A stretch of 5,038 nt of DNA from Calditrichia bacterium (lineage in GTDB: Bacteria > Calditrichota > Calditrichia > JAJRVZ01), in NCBI GenBank assembly GCA_030634505.1, contig DAOWAQ010000168.1:1-5038 (forward strand), given 5' to 3'. Both the position numbers and the translations under genes were made by a program. Below the pieces are notes generated by a model. That model was given only the letters and a program-made list of their open reading frames with translations, searched no databases and was not told the DNA's origin. Positions 1-5,038 of the stretch are shown here, piece after piece (the first letter of the stretch is position 1; every line of letters begins with the position of its first letter).

Positions 1-351
1 TTGTATCAAAAAGATAAATATGATGAAGCTAAAACATATTTTGAACAATTTGTAGATTCTTATTCAGGCAGTAAAATATTACTTGCTTCCGGGATAGCAG
101 GCTTAGCAGCTTGTTTCGAAAAAGAAAAAAACTTTACAGAAGCTGCCAAAACTTATTCAAAAGCTGCTTCGACCGCACCGGATTTCGTAGAAGCTGACAA
201 TTATTTGTATCTTGCAGGTATTTGCTTTAGCAAATCTGGTAATATTGATAAAGCTATTGAAAAGTTTGAATTTTTAGTTGAAAATAATATTACAAATAAA
301 AGGTTGAACGACGCTAAAGCTCAACTGGTAAAATTAAAAAATAATAGTTAA
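1..351 (+). CDS. TPR-repeat protein, C-terminal part (5' end outside window)
   Basis: The last 116 codons of a tetratricopeptide-repeat protein, ending in TAA at 349-351. The first codon, TTG, is probably an internal leucine: the residues after it (YQKDKYDEA) read as the helix A/B junction of a TPR already under way, so the start should lie upstream. Two more TPR-like helix pairs follow, at about residues 30-63 (GLAACFEKEKNFTEAAKTY) and 68-98 (YLYLAGICFSKSGNIDKAIEKF), each with the usual small, aromatic and Ala/Ile spacing. A short Lys-rich end (residues 104-116) closes the protein. TPRs are protein-binding scaffolds. The pattern recalls the small CpoB/YfgM-like or YbgF-like TPR proteins of FCB bacteria, which often have one N-terminal membrane helix, but that part is not visible. 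The partner and cell location are unknown. The 137-nt gap downstream suggests it belongs to a separate transcription unit. Confidence 0.85.
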   Translation: MYQKDKYDEAKTYFEQFVDSYSGSKILLASGIAGLAACFEKEKNFTEAAKTYSKAASTAPDFVEADNYLYLAGICFSKSGNIDKAIEKFEFLVENNITNKRLNDAKAQLVKLKNNS

Positions 352-397
352 TTATTAAAATTGATTTTTGTTCAGGAATATAAGTAATTATTCTAAC

Positions 398-409
398 TTG
401 GCCAATTGG
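398..409. promoter_or_regulatory. Overlapping TTGGCCAA / CCAATTGG palindromes, possible operator
   Basis: Two perfect 8-bp palindromes overlap here: TTGGCCAA at 398-405 and CCAATTGG at 402-409. They form alternating TTGG-CCAA-TTGG half-sites in the otherwise very AT-rich gap before the four-gene run. A further CCAA lies at 421-424. Such symmetry could bind a dimeric regulator about 40-50 bp upstream of the -10-like element. Short palindromes also arise by chance and no regulator is encoded nearby, so this is only a candidate. Confidence 0.2.
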
Positions 410-425
410 TTTGAAGAAACCCAAT
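405..425 (+). other. Weak RNA hairpin in the intergenic gap
   Basis: ATTGGTTT (405-412) can pair with AAACCCAAT (417-425) around a GAAG loop, leaving one C bulged. The stem has only two G-C pairs and is followed by AAAAATTATT rather than a T-run, so it is a poor intrinsic terminator on the + strand. On the - strand no T-run follows either. It may mark the end of the TPR transcript or belong to a 5' leader, or mean nothing. Confidence 0.25.
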
Positions 426-448
426 AAAAATTATTACTAAATGTTTCC

Positions 449-457
449 TGATATGAT
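449..457 (+). promoter_or_regulatory. Possible extended -10 promoter element
   Basis: TGATATGAT contains the -10-like hexamer TATGAT (452-457) preceded by TGn, and ends 31 nt before the TTG start of the membrane protein gene. About 17 bp upstream there is no good -35 match (around 429-434, AT-only sequence). AT-rich DNA produces such hexamers often, and FCB bacteria commonly use a different -7 consensus (TAnnTTTG), which I do not find clearly here. The location, in the only real gap before the gene run, is the main support. Confidence 0.25.
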
Positions 458-476
458 ATAAATTAATTCAGTACAC

Positions 477-480
477 AGGA
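477..480 (+). promoter_or_regulatory. Ribosome binding site (AGGA) supporting a TTG start
   Basis: AGGA sits 8 nt upstream of the TTG at 489. It is the clearest Shine-Dalgarno-like motif before any gene in the window and decides the start of the membrane protein. No in-frame ATG occurs near the N terminus; the first is about codon 65, inside the second membrane helix. Confidence 0.5.
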
Positions 481-488
481 TTTATCAA

Positions 489-1418
489 TTGATATATGAG
501 CTAGCCACACTTTCTTCTTTTATATTTTTAATTCTTACATTTATAATTAATACCTATCAAATTTCTCTCATCAAAGAAATTAAGATCAATGAAGAAGGTT
601 TATCCCAATATATTAAAAAGATAAACATTATAAAGACCACTATTACAATATTTATAATATTTTTATTAATTTCGAAATTGATGGTCCTTTTATTTGGGCC
701 AGATACATTATTAAACGAATTTTCATTTTCCAGTTCAGAAATTCTTATACTTGTTGTTAATTTCTTTTATGCAGTATTATGGTTTATGATTGTTCTATTC
801 TTATATCAGTCCCAGGAAATAAAACAAGAATTCATATTGGATTACCTCAAAAAAATAAGTTATTCAATAACTTTAGTATTCTTTTTGGATTTTCTACTAG
901 AAGGAATTGTTTATTTAACAACCATCAGTGAGTATATGTCATTATCTGTTTTTACCATTGTGAAAAAAATGACCGATCCTTATCCTGATTTACTATATTT
1001 AATAGTATTAATAGTAATACTTACTGCATTATTATCAGGATTATTTATTTCATTTTTGGTTAAGCGAAATATTAAAATATTAAGATATTTAGAATTAGCA
1101 ACATTGTTACTTTTGTTTGCAATTGGATATTTAGTATTTTTTGGTACCAGCGCAATTGTAGGTTGGAATGAATCTCTTATATATCTGCTAAAATTGTTTT
1201 CATTTGATTATGGGTATACTGGATTTATATTTATAATTGTCTTAGCCGTAACTTTGATTACAAACTCAAGCGTAGTTTTATTGTTTAATTTGAAAGAGTT
1301 CTTTAATAGTGAACAGCAACTAAAAAACAGACTAATTAATATGGTAAAAGTAGGTTTTGTGGCAACATGTATTCTTAGTTGTATGGCAGTTTGGCCACAT
1401 ATTTACTTATTGTTTTAA
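489..1418 (+). CDS. Unrecognised integral membrane protein, about 8 helices
   Basis: A 309-residue protein that I cannot assign to a family. Hydrophobic segments suggest about eight membrane helices, near residues 5-25, 47-69, 83-106, 122-146, 168-191, 201-224, 244-266 and 286-308. Short charged loops lie between them (for example 26-46 and 107-121), and the C terminus ends within or just after the last helix. Charged residues lie inside predicted helices: Lys63 in helix 2, and Asp134 and Glu138 one turn apart in helix 4. These hint at a functional pore, proton or ligand site rather than a plain anchor, but that is inference. There is no signal peptide, ATP-binding motif or recognisable transporter signature. 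The TTG start is chosen because of AGGA at 477-480, and translation from there begins at once with helix 1. It is the first gene of the compact run and ends 19 nt before the DUF547 gene. The frame is intact, so it is a real gene. Confidence 0.8.
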   Translation: MIYELATLSSFIFLILTFIINTYQISLIKEIKINEEGLSQYIKKINIIKTTITIFIIFLLISKLMVLLFGPDTLLNEFSFSSSEILILVVNFFYAVLWFMIVLFLYQSQEIKQEFILDYLKKISYSITLVFFLDFLLEGIVYLTTISEYMSLSVFTIVKKMTDPYPDLLYLIVLIVILTALLSGLFISFLVKRNIKILRYLELATLLLLFAIGYLVFFGTSAIVGWNESLIYLLKLFSFDYGYTGFIFIIVLAVTLITNSSVVLLFNLKEFFNSEQQLKNRLINMVKVGFVATCILSCMAVWPHIYLLF

Positions 1419-1437
1419 TTATTTAAGAGAAATCAAA

Positions 1438-2217
1438 ATGAGATTTTGTAAATATATATTTATGTTATTTTTAATGTTTGCTTTTTTAAATTTATCCGCT
1501 TCTGAAAAATTTGACTATAATTTATTTGATAATCTATTAAATAAATATGTTTCGGGAAATAGTGTAAACTACAATGATCTAATTAAAGAAAAAGAAAAAT
1601 TGTTTAAGTTTACTGAACAATTAGCAATGATATCTCCTGATTCACATGAAGAATTATTCCCTACCAAAAACGATAAACTAGCTTATTGGATTAATGCCTA
1701 TAACGCTTTTATTTTGGAAACGATTATTAAAGATTATCCTGTTGAAAGTATAAAGGATATCAATTTTATTGGATTTACGGTTTGGCTGAACAAAAATCTG
1801 TTGGGTGGAGAAAAAATTTCATTCAAGTCATTGGAAGATGATATAATTAGAGAGCGGTTTAAAGATCCAAGAATCCATTTTGCAATAAATTGTGCCTCTG
1901 CGAGTTGTCCACCTTTGATTAATGAGGTTTATTTACCTGAAACACTTGAAAGTCAATTTAATAAGAGCACTACAAATTTTATAAATAATAAAAATAATTT
2001 TATGATTGATGTAAATGAGAAAGTCGTATACATAAGTGCAATTTTTGATTGGTATGAAGATGATTTTATTGAATGGTTAAAAAATAAACATCCTGAAATT
2101 AATAATCCCGTTATTCTGGACTATATTAAAATATATTATAATGAAACCATTAAAAATGATTGGTATGAATTTGATATTGAAGTGAATGACTATGATTGGT
2201 CTTTAAATGAATTATAA
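1438..2217 (+). CDS. Exported DUF547-domain protein
   Basis: A 259-residue protein with an N-terminal signal peptide: basic start, hydrophobic core at about residues 6-19, and probable cleavage near Ala21/Ser22. The mature part should therefore be periplasmic or exported. It carries the DUF547 (PF04784) hallmarks in order: LAYWINAYNAFIL (81-93), DPRIHFAINCASASCPPL (143-160) and FDWYEDDF (203-210). The C terminus ends YDWSLNEL, which I also associate with this family. His147, Cys152 and Cys157 lie in the most conserved motif and could form an active or metal site, but no biochemical function is established that I can name. In plants the same domain is fused to leucine zippers; bacterial copies are mostly stand-alone and secreted, as here. 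The ATG at 1438 is preferred over an upstream in-frame ATG at 1357, because the latter would overlap the membrane protein gene by 62 nt and bury the signal peptide. A purine stretch (AAGAGA, 1425-1430) is a weak ribosome site. Confidence 0.9.
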   Translation: MRFCKYIFMLFLMFAFLNLSASEKFDYNLFDNLLNKYVSGNSVNYNDLIKEKEKLFKFTEQLAMISPDSHEELFPTKNDKLAYWINAYNAFILETIIKDYPVESIKDINFIGFTVWLNKNLLGGEKISFKSLEDDIIRERFKDPRIHFAINCASASCPPLINEVYLPETLESQFNKSTTNFINNKNNFMIDVNEKVVYISAIFDWYEDDFIEWLKNKHPEINNPVILDYIKIYYNETIKNDWYEFDIEVNDYDWSLNEL

Positions 2218-2255
2218 TTTTAAATATAATTATTCATAAAGAAAATGGATTAAAT

Positions 2256-2990
2256 ATGTTTAGCGAAAAATTACTTTTGAGATTAAAACATTCATCCGGA
2301 TTAACTGTATTAACCGGCGCTGGAATATCAGCTGAAAGCGGTGTTCCCACATTTAGAGGGAAAGATGGATTATGGGAAAATCGTAAAGTAGAAGAATTGG
2401 CTACTATAAATGCATTTCAAAAAGATCCGGTACAATTTTGGAAGTTTTATAACTGGCGGCGAAATTTATTAAAAGATGTTAAGCCAAATCTTGGGCATTA
2501 TGCATTAGTAGATTTGGAAAGAATATATCCTGAGTTTCATTTAATTACTCAGAATGTTGATGGTTTACATACTACCGCGGGAAATAAAAACGTAATTGAA
2601 CTCCATGGCAATATTATGCGTGACAAATGTTCCGAATGTGGATATTTAAACACTGAAATTAATCTGGAACTTAAAGAACCACCCAAATGTACAAAATGTG
2701 ATAAATTGACGAGACCCGATGTAGTTCTATTTGGTGAAAATCTTAACAATAGTGATTTGTCAAAAGCACAGGAGTCATCTGCCACATGTGAATTGTTTAT
2801 TTCAATAGGCACGTCAAGCTTGGTAGAACCAGCTGCTTCATTACCTCTTTCTGCAAAAGGAAATGGTGCGTATTTAGTGGAAATTAACCCTGAAGATACA
2901 CCATTAACCCAATTTGTAGATGAGCAGTTAAAAGGGAAATCAAGTAAGATTCTGACACAAATAGTTATGATTTTGGATAGAATGCGATAA
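2256..2990 (+). CDS. cobB: NAD-dependent protein deacylase, sirtuin (Sir2/CobB family)
   Basis: A 244-residue cytoplasmic sirtuin of usual bacterial length. It removes acyl groups from lysine side chains using NAD, giving nicotinamide and O-acyl-ADP-ribose. The motifs are complete and in order: GAGIS (21-25) and PTFRGKDGLW (31-40) of the NAD site; TQNVDGLH (98-105); the catalytic base His117 in LHGN; a zinc site Cys125/Cys128 and Cys145/Cys148 (CX2C-X16-CX2C); RPDVVLFGE (153-161); GTSSLVEPAA (185-194); and VEINPE (208-213). Tyr65 and Arg68 in FYNWRR align with the Tyr-x-x-Arg pair of E. coli CobB and human SIRT5, which binds the carboxylate of succinyl- or malonyl-lysine, so desuccinylase activity is likely besides deacetylation. 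It starts 38 nt after the DUF547 gene with little Shine-Dalgarno signal and ends 23 nt before the TPR lipoprotein gene, probably in one operon. Its substrates cannot be read from the context. Confidence 0.96.
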   Translation: MFSEKLLLRLKHSSGLTVLTGAGISAESGVPTFRGKDGLWENRKVEELATINAFQKDPVQFWKFYNWRRNLLKDVKPNLGHYALVDLERIYPEFHLITQNVDGLHTTAGNKNVIELHGNIMRDKCSECGYLNTEINLELKEPPKCTKCDKLTRPDVVLFGENLNNSDLSKAQESSATCELFISIGTSSLVEPAASLPLSAKGNGAYLVEINPEDTPLTQFVDEQLKGKSSKILTQIVMILDRMR

Positions 2991-3013
2991 ACAAAAATTT
3001 TTAATTATAAATA

Positions 3014-5038
3014 ATGAAATCTAATTTAAAAAATAAAAGTATTTTTTATATAACTTTATCAGGTCTGCTAATAATTTTTAGTTGTGCATATTATAACACA
3101 ATGTTTAATGCATTCGAGTTATATGATGAAGGTAATTTAAAAATTGCAAATAGCAAAGAAGGTAAAATTACTGTTGATATTAAAAAGAATTTTAATTCTG
3201 CTATTGATAAATGCTGGATGCTTATAAATGTACATGGGGATAGTAGTAATTGGGCTGATGACGCATTATTATTAATTGGTAAAAGTCATTATTTAATCGA
3301 GGAATACAGTAAATCTGAAAGATTCTTGGATCAATTTCTCAAAAAATATCCCAATAGTGAATTGGTTAATGAAGCAAAAATATGGTATGCCAAAGTATTG
3401 GTTAAAACTAAAAATGACGAAAAAGCCCTTACAATGTTAAACGAAATGCTTTTAAATGATATGGATGATGATTTAAAAGCAGAAGCACTCAGCAGTGTAG
3501 GATCTATTTATTACCTTAGGGAAGAATATGAAGAAGCTATTAATAAATTAAATCAATGTATAGAGGTTTCAGACAATGATTTATTGTCGGCATCAAGTCA
3601 ATATCAGATTGGTAAAATATACTTTGATTTAGGTCAATATGTTAATGCTATCGAAAATTTTAATTTTGTATTTGACTATGATCCGCCGGAAGAATTTGAA
3701 TTTAAGGCACTTATGCAAAAAGTAGAGGCCCAGATAAAATTAGAAAAAATTGATCTGGCATTGAAAACATTGAGTCAAATGCTCCGTAATACCAAAATTA
3801 AAAATAAACATTCGCTCGTGGAAGCCAAAATGGGTGAGTGTTATATTTTACAGGATAAACAAGAGTATGCAACTGAGCATTTATTAGACGTCATTGAAAG
3901 ATATCCAAAATCATTAGGTTCAGCATGGTCAACATTCCAATTAGCCAATTTATTGGAGTATTATTATTTTGCTTCCGATTCTGCACGGAAAATGTATCTT
4001 AAAGTAAAACAGGAATCAGGTAAATCTGAATATATCGAGGAATCATCAAAACGGGCAAATTTATTAAAAACATACCTGGACTTGAAATCAAAAATCAAAC
4101 AGAACCAGGAAGATATATTTAATTACTCAGAAATGTTATTGGATACATTATCATCCGATACACTTACAGATTCTTTATCTTTGGTTTCTACTTCCACTGA
4201 CTCGGATAGTGTATTAGTACCAGAGAAAAAAGAAACGCGAGAAAGTATTATTGGTAAATTGAACACTTCTGAAAAATCATTAATAAAAATTCAATATAAT
4301 TTAGCTGAATTCTTTTTATTGAGCATGCAAAATTATGATAGCGCCGCTTCAGCGTACGTAGATTTTATTGAAGCAGGTATTGATACTGCGAGAATACCTA
4401 AAGCCTTTCACGCGCTCTCATACATTTATTATTATAAATTAAATGATTCAACTAAAGCTGATTCAGTAGATAAAATTATTCTGTATAAGTACCCCGATTC
4501 TCCGTATTCCGAATTTATTTTAACCAGAAATTCTCCGGTTAAAAAGGAAGAAATATTTGAAAAAAATCCTATGAAGGATAAATTCATAATTGCAGAACAG
4601 TATTTATATAATGATAATTTTAATATTGCTCTTGATACATTAGCTTACATTGCAAAAAAAGATTCCGGAAATGAATGGGGTGGTAAAGCAAGATATGTTA
4701 TTAGTTGGATTTATGAAACAAAATTACTCGACTTAACTAAAGCAATTGAATCATACACACTTTTAGCTAAAGAATATCCAAAAACTGAATATGCAAAAAT
4801 TGCAAAAAATAAAATTAAAAAACCCAAAATAGAAGTGCCTGTAGATACAACAAAGTCAGATTCTTTGAAAGATGAAGAAAAACCAGAAATTATCAAAAAA
4901 CCTGATAAACCGTTGGATGAGGAAAAAGCAGAATTAAATAAAAAGAATGATGATGAAAAAGAAGATAAAGAATCGACAATAAGAGATAAGGAAGAAGATT
5001 TAATTAAAAGAAATGATATTGAAAAAGAAGCCGAAAAA
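3014..5038 (+). CDS. Large TPR-repeat lipoprotein, 3' end outside window
   Basis: An open frame of 675 codons with no stop before the right edge, so the C terminus is missing. It begins with a lipoprotein signal: Lys/Asn-rich start, hydrophobic stretch 11-22 and lipobox IFSC with acceptor Cys24. Phe at -2 is not ideal but acceptable. The mature end CAYYNTMFNA resembles TPR lipoproteins I recall from FCB bacteria and suggests an outer-membrane anchor. BamD/YbgF-like TPR helices fill about residues 82-350, for example GKSHYLIEEYSKSERFL, GSIYYLREEYEEAINKL and GKIYFDLGQYVNAIENF. They are followed by a Ser/Thr/Asp-rich linker (about 376-402), then a second TPR block (about 420-600) with LAEFFLLSMQNYDSAASAY and repeated YPxSxY/YPKTEY-type turns. 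From about 603 a Lys/Glu/Asp-rich tail with imperfect repeats runs off the window. The role is probably as an envelope scaffold; partners are unknown. The ATG follows the sirtuin stop by 23 nt without an obvious ribosome site. Confidence 0.88.
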   Translation, partial: MKSNLKNKSIFYITLSGLLIIFSCAYYNTMFNAFELYDEGNLKIANSKEGKITVDIKKNFNSAIDKCWMLINVHGDSSNWADDALLLIGKSHYLIEEYSKSERFLDQFLKKYPNSELVNEAKIWYAKVLVKTKNDEKALTMLNEMLLNDMDDDLKAEALSSVGSIYYLREEYEEAINKLNQCIEVSDNDLLSASSQYQIGKIYFDLGQYVNAIENFNFVFDYDPPEEFEFKALMQKVEAQIKLEKIDLALKTLSQMLRNTKIKNKHSLVEAKMGECYILQDKQEYATEHLLDVIERYPKSLGSAWSTFQLANLLEYYYFASDSARKMYLKVKQESGKSEYIEESSKRANLLKTYLDLKSKIKQNQEDIFNYSEMLLDTLSSDTLTDSLSLVSTSTDSDSVLVPEKKETRESIIGKLNTSEKSLIKIQYNLAEFFLLSMQNYDSAASAYVDFIEAGIDTARIPKAFHALSYIYYYKLNDSTKADSVDKIILYKYPDSPYSEFILTRNSPVKKEEIFEKNPMKDKFIIAEQYLYNDNFNIALDTLAYIAKKDSGNEWGGKARYVISWIYETKLLDLTKAIESYTLLAKEYPKTEYAKIAKNKIKKPKIEVPVDTTKSDSLKDEEKPEIIKKPDKPLDEEKAELNKKNDDEKEDKESTIRDKEEDLIKRNDIEKEAEK
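4871..5017 (+). repeat. Imperfect in-frame repeats coding a Lys/Glu-rich tail
   Basis: Within the TPR lipoprotein gene, 4871-4906 (DEEKPEIIKKPD) and 4916-4951 (DEEKAELNKKND) are similar units 45 nt apart. A more diverged copy lies at 4985-5017 (DKEEDLIKRND). All keep the reading frame and share the order acidic-acidic-Lys, then hydrophobic, then Lys-Lys/Arg-x-Asp. They could have arisen by duplication or simply reflect a low-complexity charged linker. The array may continue past the window edge. Confidence 0.45.

Noticed and set aside
125..131. Runs of seven A (also at 849-855 and 4654-4660) as phase-variation tracts
   Set aside because: Such runs are expected in AT-rich coding DNA with Lys codons. 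They are short, and all three frames are intact.
405..435. Rho-independent terminator after the first TPR gene
   Set aside because: The stem is weak (two G-C pairs, one bulge) and is followed by an A-run, not a T-run; kept only as a low-confidence hairpin.
1357..1437. Upstream in-frame ATG giving a 286-residue DUF547 protein
   Set aside because: It would overlap the membrane protein gene by 62 nt and hide the clean signal peptide that starts at 1438.
2218..2255. Separate promoter for the sirtuin in the AT-rich 38-nt gap
   Set aside because: TATAAT-like letters are everywhere in this composition and no paired -35 is visible; the short gap fits co-transcription better.
2549..2812. Minus-strand open frame of 87 codons
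   Set aside because: It lies wholly antisense to the sirtuin core, including its zinc site, and has no recognisable features; a shadow frame.
4711..4896. Minus-strand open frame of 61 codons with a hydrophobic stretch
   Set aside because: It is antisense to the Lys/Glu-rich part of the TPR lipoprotein. Reverse complements of AAA/GAA codons give Phe/Ser/Leu and mimic a membrane segment.
1..5038. Defence system, toxin-antitoxin pair or mobile element using the sirtuin
   Set aside because: SIR2 domains occur in antiphage systems such as Thoeris and DSR, but this protein is a stand-alone CobB-type deacylase with an intact zinc site. No nuclease, TIR, transposase or phage gene lies nearby.

Overview
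The window is strongly AT-rich (roughly 30% GC by eye, not counted). All genes lie on the + strand. It looks like a chromosomal piece of a Gram-negative bacterium of the FCB group, perhaps Ignavibacteriota, Bacteroidota or Marinimicrobia. The placement rests on the low GC, Shine-Dalgarno signals that are mostly weak or absent, a DUF547 protein, and a large TPR lipoprotein starting Cys-Ala-Tyr-Tyr-Asn-Thr, a type I remember from that group. It is an inference, not a proof. No mobile element, CRISPR array, RNA gene or phage gene is visible.

Layout. Positions 1-351 hold the 3' end of a small TPR protein gene whose start lies outside the window. Positions 352-488 are the only sizeable gap (137 nt). 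They contain overlapping TTGG/CCAA palindromes, a weak hairpin, a -10-like element and an AGGA ribosome binding site. From 489 to the right edge run four genes separated by 19, 38 and 23 nt, probably one transcription unit: an unrecognised membrane protein with about eight helices (TTG start), an exported DUF547 protein, a CobB-type sirtuin, and a long TPR lipoprotein that is still open at the right edge. No gene-free stretch exceeds 300 nt.

How the genes may work together. The two TPR proteins, the DUF547 protein and the membrane protein are all of envelope type or plausibly so. The sirtuin is a cytoplasmic lysine deacylase using NAD. No known pathway joins these families, so co-transcription is the only link the sequence supports. 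The sirtuin carries the Tyr-x-x-Arg pair that marks enzymes preferring succinyl- or malonyl-lysine.

Nothing in the window amounts to a convincing new system. The items most worth a second look are the open TPR lipoprotein with its charged repetitive tail, the orphan membrane protein with charged residues inside its helices, and whether the four-gene order is conserved.
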